Origin: Planctomycetaceae bacterium
GTDB lineage: Bacteria; Planctomycetota; Planctomycetia; Planctomycetales; Planctomycetaceae
Direction of reading: 5' to 3'
Assembly (NCBI GenBank): GCA_024742875.1
Contig: JANSXP010000036.1
Location: 1 to 64,000, forward strand
DNA: 64,000 bases
Under the pieces are notes generated by a model that saw only the letters and a program-made list of their open reading frames with translations, was not told the origin of the DNA and did not search any database. Both the position numbers and the translations under genes were made by a program. Shown here piece after piece: positions 9,072 to 19,000 of the stretch (position 1 is its first letter; each line of letters starts with the position of its first letter).

Positions 9072-9565
9072 GGCGGGAACCTCGGAAGGACAAAAGCAGG
9101 CAGGGACGGCCGCAGCATGGCCGCACTCAAACCTACACCGCGGATGTGAGCATTCTTTTGCCAAACGTCCGGGCCGGCCCGGAATTCGATGTGTTGCCAA
9201 CTGGCCGCCGGCGCTGCTTCGCCAGCCGGAGAAGTTTCCCCAGGTCGAAGGGTTTAAGGATTCCGCACAACCGGACACCAGCCGAGCCCCTCGTCCGTCA
9301 TGGCCGGGCTGTCAGAGCGGCTGCTCGCGGCTGTCAGAGCGGATTTGGGTTTCCTGGATTTCCCTGAAGCGTTCGCTTGCCGAGGCGGTGCAGCCCGTAT
9401 AACCTGATGTGTGGGTTTGGTGCCCAAAATGATCTTTGAAAATCAGTTGAATGTGGGGTGGTTGCCCAATAATCTGGGTTTGCCGTGCAGAGGGCACTTT
9501 CTGGCTCTCTCTGGCAGTCTTCACCGTCCTCCGTATGGCCAGACAGCGTTTGGCAGGATTTCGCA
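9072..9565. other. Divergent region between unknown gene and mraZ
   Basis: A 494-base region. The left 330 bases show nothing I can name. The right part holds the paired TGGG-N7-CCCA motifs described in the next entry, so it is probably the mraZ promoter region. Confidence 0.55.
9410..9480 (+). promoter_or_regulatory. Candidate MraZ operator upstream of mraZ
   Basis: Two copies of TGGG-N7-CCCA occur at 9412-9426 and 9454-9468, exactly 42 bases apart, each preceded by TG and followed by similar A/T-rich sequence. A third TGGG lies at 9475-9478. MraZ proteins studied in other bacteria bind repeated TGGG-type boxes upstream of their own gene. A weak promoter (TTGAAT 9447-9452, AATAAT 9468-9473) overlaps the second copy. 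Autoregulation is inferred. Confidence 0.5.
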
Positions 9566-10036
9566 GTGTTTTTAGCCGGCGAACATAAACGCACGATCGA
9601 TGAGCGATTTCGCGTCTCGCTGCCGCCGGAACTGGCCAGTGCCATCTGCGATGACGACGGGCAGTTGATCGTGGCCAAAGAACGCACAGGCTGCCTGAGC
9701 CTGTGGCGGTCCGACGAATGGCAAAAACGACTGGATTCCGGCGTTGGTCTGCTAACCGCAAAAATGGAATCCGGACGGATGGAGGGACGCTGGAGTGACG
9801 TGCAGCGTCTTGGTCGATTGCTGTCGACCAGACACCAGAGTGTGACGCTCGCTAAACGCTCCCGACTGCTCATCCCCGAGAGCTTCCGCGCATTTCTGGA
9901 TGTGGGAGCCGGGCAGGATGTGGTCATTGTTGGTGCGGCCGTGTGTGTGGAAATCTGGCATCCGGATCACTGGCTGGATGTGCTGAAGGCGGAAATGCCC
10001 GGTTTCGGTGAGCTGTTCAAGACGCTGACCGAGTAG
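9566..10036 (+). CDS. mraZ: Transcriptional regulator MraZ
   Basis: 156 residues from the GTG at 9566, with AGGA seven bases upstream. The N-terminal half reads [20 protein letters not shown], the first AbrB/MraZ (SpoVT-like) motif. The second motif is [20 protein letters not shown] (about residues 91-110), followed by [18 protein letters not shown]. MraZ forms rings that bind repeated boxes and usually regulates the division/cell wall (dcw) cluster. Here no rsmH, ftsL, ftsI or mur gene follows; the next gene is a convergent rsmE. A 14-base tandem repeat covers the stop codon. Confidence 0.85.
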   Translation: MFLAGEHKRTIDERFRVSLPPELASAICDDDGQLIVAKERTGCLSLWRSDEWQKRLDSGVGLLTAKMESGRMEGRWSDVQRLGRLLSTRHQSVTLAKRSRLLIPESFRAFLDVGAGQDVVIVGAAVCVEIWHPDHWLDVLKAEMPGFGELFKTLTE

Positions 10037-10070
10037 CAGACACCGAGTAGCAGACACCGAGTAGCAGACA
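10029..10070 (+). repeat. 14-bp tandem repeat, three copies, over the mraZ stop
   Basis: Three exact copies of CCGAGTAGCAGACA occupy 10029-10042, 10043-10056 and 10057-10070. The first copy contains the mraZ stop TAG (10034-10036). Because the unit is 14 bases, successive TAG codons fall in the three forward reading frames. Confidence 0.9.
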
Positions 10071-10447
10071 GTTCTCGACTGGAACGCATCAGTCGTGCAC
10101 TCAGGACAGAAACACAGCACGGGCGCCGTGCGGCAACATGCCCCCATTTATGAAAGCAGAGGGATCGAATGAGAGGAGAGCGACACTTACTCAACTCAAC
10201 ACTCTCCGTCGCGGTCGGTCATGGAAGCTAATTTGAGCACCCAGGGAAGGCCAACCGGCAGGGATGCCGCTCTTCTCTCTTCGATCCTGTTTTCTTCAAC
10301 TGATTTGTGACGCCGCTTTCTCCAGCAGGCTACGGCACGTGGCCGATCTCGCACGATTGCCCACCTGGGGCGGGGCGCGGACCAACCATCAACCACAGCG
10401 AACAGTGACCGGGGGGCGACTTTGCTCCAGGCGGCCACCAGTCGCTG
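10037..10447. other. Intergenic region between convergent mraZ and rsmE
   Basis: A 411-base stretch. Apart from the remaining two and a half repeat units at its left end I see no gene, hairpin terminator or promoter. Short open frames here have no family resemblance. Confidence 0.5.
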
Positions 10448-11182
10448 TCAGTCGGTGCTCGTCGCCGCTGACGGCCGTAGCAGTTCGGCGGCAAAGACAA
10501 TGGCGGCCGTTTCAATTCGCAGGATTCCGCCCGACCAGCTAATGGCCTGACCGTCGGCTGCCTCGACCTGGCGGACCTCTCCGTCTGTAAAGCCGCCTTC
10601 CGGGCCAATGAGCAGCGTGGTGTCGGTCGGACCGTCGCTCGTCGCAGGCGTGTCGACAGCGGTGGCGTCCGGGTGAGCGATGAAAAGCCGGCGTGCCGAC
10701 TCGGCGGTCTCCATTTGTTGGCGCGACAGTAGGTCGGTGAGCGTGATCGGAGGGGCGATCGACAGCAGGTGGTAGTTTCGCGACTGTTTGGCGGCGGACA
10801 CCACGGTTGCCGCAAGCTTATCGAGTTTGTTTTGACCGGGCTTCACGACCGATCGCTGCGTCAACAACGGCACATACTGATGGACGCCAAGTTCCGCCAG
10901 TTTTTCCACCATCCACTTCAGGCGGTCGCCCTTCGGAATGGCGGCGGCGACGGTAAGGCGGCGGGGCGGGGACTCGTGTCTGACGACTTCCGTGTACTCA
11001 ATGGCGACTTCGCGGCGACTGAGCGACACCACACGCCCCTGGGCGGAGTGGCCGCAGCCGTCAAAAATGTCCGCCGCATCTCCCACTTTCAGTCGCAGCA
11101 CGTTGATGGCATGGTGCGCCTCCTGACCGGTCAACGTGGCCGGTGACGCCGTTAAATTGGGACAGTAGAACATATCCGCCAT
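10448..11182 (-). CDS. rsmE: 16S rRNA (uracil-1498-N3) methyltransferase
   Basis: 244 residues, the usual length. RsmE methylates U1498 of 16S rRNA in the small subunit. An N-terminal PUA-like part (about 1-70) is followed by the SPOUT domain. Motifs of the knotted SAM site are visible: KLAELGVHQYVPLLTQRS, LLIGPEGGFTDGEV and GGILRIETAAI near the C-terminus. The start at 11182 directly precedes the conserved PUA region. The HlyD-family gene ends 48 bases upstream in the same direction, so the two may be co-transcribed, though no functional link is evident. Confidence 0.93.
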   Translation of the reverse strand: MADMFYCPNLTASPATLTGQEAHHAINVLRLKVGDAADIFDGCGHSAQGRVVSLSRREVAIEYTEVVRHESPPRRLTVAAAIPKGDRLKWMVEKLAELGVHQYVPLLTQRSVVKPGQNKLDKLAATVVSAAKQSRNYHLLSIAPPITLTDLLSRQQMETAESARRLFIAHPDATAVDTPATSDGPTDTTLLIGPEGGFTDGEVRQVEAADGQAISWSGGILRIETAAIVFAAELLRPSAATSTD

Positions 11183-11230
11183 GCTGGCTCGCTGTGTTAA
11201 CCGGCAATGATGACTTGCGCCTTGCTGTCC

Positions 11231-12799
11231 TTACTTTACGACTCGCAGCAGAGGCACACGAAGCTGACTCAACTCCTGCCGGGCATCAGACTCCTCCTGG
11301 ATGGCGACACGGGTTCCCTCATCGATGAGATTCAGATTCGTGGTCGCAATCAGATCACCTACCTGCAGCTTCACGTCCCCTGCATATTTGACTTCGACAA
11401 GCGATTGAAATTCGCGCCCTGTGACCACGGGAACCCGAACAACTTCGTACTGTGTCGAGGCTTCCGGCGTGTCCTCGGGGGAAGTGTCGGTCGATTTCGA
11501 AGAATCCGCGGCGTCTGAGCCAGCCGTTTCAGTGGCCCTGGATTCGTCCGGCTTATCAGTGCCCGGCTTATCAGTGCGGGCCGCCGGCGGGATGTTGTCG
11601 CTTGCTGCGCTGTTCGCGCTGGCCTCGTCTTCTGTTTTGACTTCGCGGACAATATAGACGAACGCTTCTTCGCCTTTGCCGCGCACACTCGTACGCGGCA
11701 CCAGCATCCTGTTGCGGTGGACCGGGCCGTCAATCCGGGCAAACACGAAAGCACCCGGCAGAAGCGGTGCGGACGAGTCCGATTCGTTGGTGACTTCGGC
11801 ATACACCTCGACGGTCCGTGTCTGACTGTCTGCCACAGGAGAAGCCCGCTGCAGCGTGCCCTGCCAGGCCTGTTCGGATGTTTCGTTTGTCGCAAAGGAG
11901 ACCTTGGGGGCCTCTGTGTCCGGCGCACTGCCCTTCACCATATTGGCCAGCAGTACGTAGTCCTCAAATCCCATCGAGATGGGGATTTCCAGTTTTTCGG
12001 GCGCTGTCAGCTGAATGACGCGGTCTCCAGGTCGCAGGTACTGGCCCTGCTCTACAAAGACTTCACTGATGATGCCGTCAAACGGCGGCTTGATTTCTGC
12101 TCGCTGCAGATCAATTTCTGACTGCTCCTGCTCCAGTCTGGCGGCTTCTTTTCTTTGCTGGGCCGCGGCGATCTGTTCCGGCAGGATGTTCAGCTGATTG
12201 GCCAGCTGGATCTTGCTGTCTTCATATCGCTGCAGTTCAAGACGCGCTCGATTGAGTTCTGTCTTGGAACCCACGTTGCGCGAACGCAGTTCTTCCATCC
12301 GATCCAGATCTTCCTTAAGTGTGGTGAAGATCTTGTCAGCCTGCTTCAGTTGTTCTTTCACAGTGGCTGACTGCAGCTGGAGCCGCTTGATTTCTGCTTC
12401 TGCTTCAAGGACCTTCGACTCGGCCTGTTTCTTCCTCTGCACGAGATCGCGTTTGTCCAGCTGGGCGAGCGTGTCTTCCGTTGACACTCTTGTGCCGACT
12501 TTCAGCTCATCCAGTGTGCTGATGATTTCGCCGGCCACCTGGGTGGCGACAATCACTTCACGGTCGGCTCGCGCGGTTCCAAAGCCTGTGAGGATTTCCT
12601 CGTAATCCTGCTGTTCCACCCGGAAGACGTCCACCTTGCGCAGTTTGACCTCGATGGGCTTTTGCTGGACGACTTCTTTCCACCGCTCCATCGCCCGGAA
12701 TGAAACCGCTCCCGCGACGATCAGCACGACGATCAGCAGTTCACTGACCAGCAGCCGCCTGACACCCGGCGAAATTCGTGGGGATTCCGACATGACCAT
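11231..12799 (-). CDS. HlyD/RND-type efflux membrane fusion protein
   Basis: 522 residues. One N-terminal transmembrane helix (VRRLLVSELLIVVLIVAGAV) anchors the protein; the rest is periplasmic. A split lipoyl-like domain (GFGTARADREVIVATQVAGE, then IKPPFDGIISEVFVEQGQYL) flanks a long coiled-coil hairpin (about 105-235). A beta-barrel and a membrane-proximal part follow, the latter containing a Ser/Thr/Asp-rich insertion of about 60 residues. Such proteins link an inner-membrane pump to an outer-membrane channel. No pump or TolC gene is next to it here. The ATG at 12793 is an alternative start. Upstream is a terminator and the giant gene. Confidence 0.85.
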   Translation of the reverse strand: MVMSESPRISPGVRRLLVSELLIVVLIVAGAVSFRAMERWKEVVQQKPIEVKLRKVDVFRVEQQDYEEILTGFGTARADREVIVATQVAGEIISTLDELKVGTRVSTEDTLAQLDKRDLVQRKKQAESKVLEAEAEIKRLQLQSATVKEQLKQADKIFTTLKEDLDRMEELRSRNVGSKTELNRARLELQRYEDSKIQLANQLNILPEQIAAAQQRKEAARLEQEQSEIDLQRAEIKPPFDGIISEVFVEQGQYLRPGDRVIQLTAPEKLEIPISMGFEDYVLLANMVKGSAPDTEAPKVSFATNETSEQAWQGTLQRASPVADSQTRTVEVYAEVTNESDSSAPLLPGAFVFARIDGPVHRNRMLVPRTSVRGKGEEAFVYIVREVKTEDEASANSAASDNIPPAARTDKPGTDKPDESRATETAGSDAADSSKSTDTSPEDTPEASTQYEVVRVPVVTGREFQSLVEVKYAGDVKLQVGDLIATTNLNLIDEGTRVAIQEESDARQELSQLRVPLLRVVK

Positions 12800-12923
12800 C
12801 CAGCTCACAGTGGGGAAAGGAGACACCAGCTGTCAATCTTATGCCCCGGCAGGCAAAAAGCCACGGGAGCAGTCGACTTCGGATTTCTGGGAATCGCCTG
12901 ATATCAGGCACCGCGAAGGCAAA

Positions 12924-12959
12924 GAAAAAGCACCCCGGAGCGAACCGCGGTGCTTTTTC
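12924..12959 (-). terminator. Terminator downstream of the giant gene
   Basis: The arms GAAAAAGCACC (12924-12934) and GGTGCTTTTTC (12949-12959) are perfectly complementary, with a further CGG/CCG pairing inside. Read on the minus strand the stem ends in a T5 run. It lies about 60 bases after the stop of the giant gene and before the membrane fusion gene. It could also act on the plus strand. Confidence 0.85.
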
Positions 12960-13020
12960 AGTCCTGCAACTGTCCATCTGTCAGTTAGAGCCGTTGTCTG
13001 TCAGTGAGACCGAAACGGGC

Positions 13021-16000
13021 TCAGGACTGCTCATCTTTTCTGAGAGAGCGTCGACGCGGGCGGGCTACCGCCAGCCCCAGACCAAGTCCGAGAACAGCGG
13101 CCGACGCGGCCTGGTCGTTTGACTCTTCCGACAGGTTTTCTGTGGCAAGTTCTCCCACAGCCCATTCGGTCATCACGGAATCCAGCTCCCGTTCATCTTC
13201 TGCCGGTAGTTCAACGGGCTGCTCCGCGGGGCTGACTGGCTGGGCGGGGGCTGCGGCAGCAACCATCATCTGTTCCGGCTCTGCCACTCCTGTGACGACA
13301 AACGTGTCGTGGAAGATGCGGTCTGCCGGAGCAGAAGCCAGCTGAATCTCTGGTCCGTCAATCGACAGGTCCGTGTCTGCCCCTTCAGCGGCGATGCTGA
13401 AGTCGACCGGCACGCTCCATGCTGAGAATTCACCCATTTCGCTGACGGCACGAATCCAGATGCGATAATCACCTACCGCGATGCCTGCCGGCAGATCGAA
13501 TGACGTGGTCAGCACGTTGGGGTCGTAAACGGCACGCGACTGAGGAATGTCGATGCGGTTGATCCAGATTTCGTATCGGGCCGCCTGATCGATTCCGGTA
13601 AAGGTGATCGTGCTGCCGGCGGCGATGGTGGAACCGCTGGCCGGGTCGGTGACGACCGGACGTCCGCCCACGGTGAAGGACGTGGGAGCCGACCAGACCG
13701 ACTGTGTGCCGTCCGCTGCAATCGCACGCACCCAGAACGTGTAGTTGCCGTTGACCAGGTCCTGTGGCGGAATTCGGGTTGTGCCATTGACAAACTGGTC
13801 TCGCAGGACGATTTCTGAACCACCGCCTGGCAGGCGACGATTCAGCCAGACATAGTAACGATCGGCCCCTTCGACTTCGTTCCAGCCCAGTTCAGGCGTG
13901 CGATCGAAAGTGGATCCTGTAGGACGCAGACCGGTGGGAGAGCCGAGGATGCTGAACGTGACCGGAGCACTCCAGTCGCCATTGAACCCGTCCGGAGCCG
14001 TGGCTCGAACCCACGCTTTGTAGGTTCCGCCCAGCAGACCGGCGGTCAGGGTGGCGAAGCTGGTGGTGTCCAGATTGACTTCCCGGATGACCTGGCTGAC
14101 GCCACGCGTGATGTCGTTCACCCACAGATCGTAGTTGGAGTCAACCACCGTGGACCAGGACAGGGTGGGAGGTGTGCTGGAGGCACCCGCTCCATTAACC
14201 GGATTGATAAAGACGGGAGGCGTGGTGACGCGGAATGTGTTGCCCGCTGACCAGAAGCCTGGCTGTTCCAGGCTGTCGTACGCACGGACCCAGTAACGGT
14301 AGATGCCGACGCCCATTTCCTGAGGCGGGACAAACTGCTCCAGACGAGCCAGTTCCACATTGTCGATGAACCAGTCGTCGTAGATGCCTGGTACTTCTTC
14401 TCCGTCGATGTTTGGCTGCGTCGATTTGCCAATGCTCTGGAAGCGGAAGGCAAAGTTGGCGTGCAGTGCGTCAGCTGGCAGGAAGATGGTGGAGTCTTCA
14501 AATACCGTCATGTCTTCGCCGGATCCGTTTTGTCGTTCGACGACAATCCACTGTCCGGCAGCGTTGCGGTAGGAAATCACAAGGTCTTCCCCGTTACCGG
14601 GAGACTCACCGCCACCGGTTTGCTGGAAGGAGTACCGCAGCTGCACACCTGAGGGTTCTTCACCGCCCCAGATCGCCGCCGAGGACGACAGGTCGAAGGT
14701 GGGAGAAATCAGGGAGTCGCCGCTGGCCGGATCTCCGTTCAGTCGGGCACTGAGTGAGCCGTTCTGTTCGTTGAGAGCCACGTCATCGATGGTGGCTCCG
14801 TCGTTGGTCCAGCCTTCCGTGGCAAACGAGCCGGATTCGAAGTTGTCGGTAAACAGAGGGGCGGACGCCGCAAAGTTCTCCAGTCGGTACAACTGCACAA
14901 TGTTCCGCGACACGTCGTTGACCCACAGGTCGTAGCGGGTGGCACCGTCGACAGCCCCCCATTGCAGCGCGGGCGTGGAATCGGGTGTGACGTTCACCGG
15001 TGACAGTGAGACGGGCGGTTCATGATCCAGTACTGTGAGGTCCAGCACGCCGTCCAGATAGCTGGTCGCTGAGCCCGTGATCGAAACCATCTGAGCGCGG
15101 TCGACACGATCATCATCCACCGAAGAAATCGTGAATGTGGCTGATGTTTCCCCGGCCGGAATAACGACCTGAGCAGGAATCGAGATTTCGGTCAGGTCGC
15201 TGTTGGTCAGTGTGACCACGACATCCTGATTCGGAATCAGAGCACTGAGGCTGACGGTGGCTTCCACCGTGGTGCCGGCGGTTTCCACAAAACTCTCATC
15301 GCCGGCTGCAACCGTGATAATGACCGCTTCAGAATCGAGGATGGTCAGGTCGAAGGTATCGCCGCTGACCGTTGGTGTGAGTGTGTCAGGATCATCGGCC
15401 GTGATGGTCACTATCTGCGTGCCATCAACGACGTCGTCTGACAGTGCGGTGGCCACAAACGAAACACTGAGCTGGTTGGCAGGGATCGTGACAGTGGCCG
15501 GAACAGTCAGAGCCGACGGATCACTGCTGGTCAGTGCGACTTCCTGAGGCGAGGTCAGGTCGTTGGCGTCCAGTCGTGTTACAAAGAAATCAATGTTGCC
15601 GTCATCTTCAAAAGATGGGTTGGCAAACGTTGACAGCGACAGTCTTGGTTCTTCGTCGGTGACGGTGATGTCTTCGCTGGCATCATCGACATAGCCGGGG
15701 GCAGTTGCCAGAATCTGGATGCCCGTCTGATCGCCGTCAAGCTCGAAGTCATCGACGGCATCAATCAGGAACGTGGCCGAAGATTCCATCGGGGGAATCA
15801 CGACGGTTGTGGGCACGGCCAGTTCGGACGTGTCGGTGCTCATCAGAGTAACAACCAGCGGGGTCGCTCTGGTGGAGTCGCTGCGTGTGACCGTGCCGAT
15901 CAGTGCACCGGATCCGGCGGCTTCTGATACCTGACTGGCACTGACGGCCAGAGTCAGGGTTTCCACATCCAGCACGTCAATTGTGGTGCTGCCATTGTTG

Positions 16001-19000
16001 AATCCCGGCAGGGAGACGTTGGTGGCTGTGACGCTGACCTGCTGGGTGCCGTCCACAATCTGGTCGTCCTGAGGAATCAGGTCGACGAACAGTTCGGAGG
16101 TGGCCGCCGGGAAGGTGACGTCAACAGACGCCTGTCCCACCTGATTGCCGAAGCTGAGCAGAATTTCTGACGGGTCGTTGGAGACGACTGTCACCGTAGC
16201 AGGAGCCAGTCCCAGTGTCTCGATGTCCAGGGCCCAGTCCAGCAGTACGCCGGAGTCTGTGATGTTGTCGTCGGAGATTTCCAGCGTCCAGCGGCCGGAA
16301 GGATTCTCGCCATCGAGTTTGCTCAGCAGTTCTTCCGGAATGAAGCGACCGGTGTACGGCGAAGAACCGTCCACGATGCGTGTGGCCGCTTCGTCGTCGA
16401 AGATCGTGTTTGTCATGCTGGATTCGTTGGAACCCAGGTCCGTGAACAGTTCCACACGCGTGCCCTGCGGGCTCACCAGGAACACGTCCAGGTCCGGAAT
16501 GAACGAGTGCTGCAGCGTGATGGTGACGTTCAGGTCGGTGATAATTGAGTTCTGAGCGGGAATCACAATTTCTGACAGCGTGACATCGCGATCCACGATG
16601 GCCAGTGGAGCACTTGGGGTCTGGATATCCAGACTCCAGTCGAGCAGCACACCCGTGTTACCCGTGGCATTGTCGGTCAGTTCCAGCGTCCACTGCCCCG
16701 AAGGATTCTGCTCATCAAAGTCAGACAGGGATCCCTGCGGACGGTAGATGCCGGTGTAAGGTGCCACCGAGCTGTCGTTCTCCAGTGAGCGGGATGCTTC
16801 ATCGTCAAACGTCGTCTCCGTCAGGCTCGTGCCGGTGATGGTCGGATTGGTGAACAGCGGCACGCGGGTTCCCGCCGGGCTGATCAGCACGGCGGTCAGG
16901 TCGGCCGGGTTGGCGTGCTCAATATTCAGGGTCACGTTCAGATCGGTGATGCTGGAACGCTGAGCGGGAATTTCAATCGTGGATGTCGTCACGCCGTTGT
17001 CTGTGATCGGAGTGGAGAACACAGGACGTGCGGCGGGCTTCTGTCCGGAGGCCGTGGCTCGCGTGAAGGCCTCTTCGGTGTAGGGACCATCGAGGTCTGT
17101 TCGGAAGACGCGAATGGCAGATGGGTACGGCAGATCGTTTTCGAACAGCGTCGGATTCATGGTGGTCGGATCCAGCGGGACGCTGGTTTCGATGCCCACT
17201 TCTTCAGAGTCGATGACGGAAATCACGGGTGACTCGGAAATGTAATGATCGGCAGATCCCACCAGTGTGACCAGCTGTGTGCCGTCCAGCAGCGCGTCCG
17301 GCAGGACGTCGACCATGACCGTGATGGACTGCTGTCCGGCGGGAATCACGACAGTCTGGCTCGCGGCGGGAATGCCGATTTCTGTCAGGTCACTGGAGGT
17401 CAGCGTCACAAACAGATCGCCCGATGGCAGGTCAGGGTTGCGGGCAAAGCTGATGAAGCTGACATCACCCGTATTCTCGAGGCTGGCCAGTGTGCCGGCG
17501 GCCAGATCTTCAAGGCTGCCGCTGATCACCTGACCGTTGACATCTGATGCCAGGAACGCGAGGCTCACGTTGGTCTCAACATCCACGATGTGTCCGAGGC
17601 CCGTGTTGTAGATGGCCTGTGTCTGTCCGACCGGATCAAAGACGCGGATGATGCCGCCGTTGGCACCTCCATACATCGTGCCGTCGACGCCAATCGACAG
17701 CGTATTCACGGCAGCATCCAGATCAATCGTGGCCAGCTGAGCGAGGGTCTCCGGATTGTAGACGGCAACACCCAGACCCGTTTCGAACAGGCCGTACAGC
17801 AGGCCATCGTGCAGGCCCACGGCCACGTCGCGGAAGTTCTGGTCGGCCGTGATCACGCCCGGCACATCGCCGCCGCCGATGTCCTGATTGAATGAATAGC
17901 CGCCGTTGTCCAGCAGGTCGATTGGACCGGTGGCTGGGTTGTTGTCCAGACGGTTGCCGTCGCGGTCGAACAGCTGGATACCCTGAGGATCGCCGTTGAC
18001 GTAAATGACATGATCGTGAGTCGTTGTCCCCACGGTGGCATCGGCGATGGCCGTGATGCCGTTGGTGCCGAAGCTCAGAATGCCGATATCCTGCTGCACC
18101 AAAGCGCCTGGCACCTGAGTGGCCTGACCGTTGGCCAGGTTGATCTCATAGATGTTGGCGTCTGTGAAGAACGTTGGCGTGTTCTTGGGCATCCCGAGAA
18201 CCAGCAGTCGCCCATCGGCGATGTTGTCCGCCTGAATGGCGCCCAGAGCGGGGTCCACGAACAGACCATTCAGTGTGGTCAGGGCAATCTGATTGCCCAC
18301 GAACTGGCGGGTCACCGGATCGTAACCCTTGATCACATATTCGCTGAACACGCCCACACCGGTCGGATCGTTAATGTAGATCCGGTTGTTGAGAATGGTC
18401 ATGCCTTTGGCCGCGTTGGAGCTCAGGCCAGGCAGCGCGTGACGTTCCAGGACCATTTCTGAGTCCGGATCGATCTTCAGCAGTTCGCTTTCGAAGTAGT
18501 CAAAGAAGAAACCACCCTGATTGGTACTGATGTCGGTGAGTACCCAGAGAGCTTCGCCGTCAAATGCCACCGTGATGGTTTGCCGCTGTCCGACCGTTGG
18601 TGGCGGCACAGGGATTGACTTGATCAGTTCGCCCGTCTGACTGTTGATCTCCTGCAGTTCGTTGCCGTTGATGGTGAACAATCGCGAACCCACGGCTGCC
18701 TGTCCGAATCGCACAGGATCATTGGTCGGGCTCGACATGTCGAATCGGAGCAGGCCACGCTGACCGTCACCGTCGTCCAGGTCGGTGACGAATACATAGT
18801 TGCCAATTGAAGTCACGCCACCCGTTGATGGGTCTGTGCCCGATGCGTTGATGCGGTCCGATGGATCAGCAAACGGCTGCAGCAGCCAGTGGTTGGCCGG
18901 GTTTGGATCGGTGGACGAAGGGTTGTAGACGGCCAGGAAGCCGTCAACCGTACCGTTGAACACTGCCACTCGACCATCATCCAGCACCTGAATATCGTGC

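Noticed and set aside
10029-10070. Short CRISPR-like array
   Set aside because: Units are directly adjacent without spacers, so this is a simple tandem repeat; the same holds for 28545-28630.
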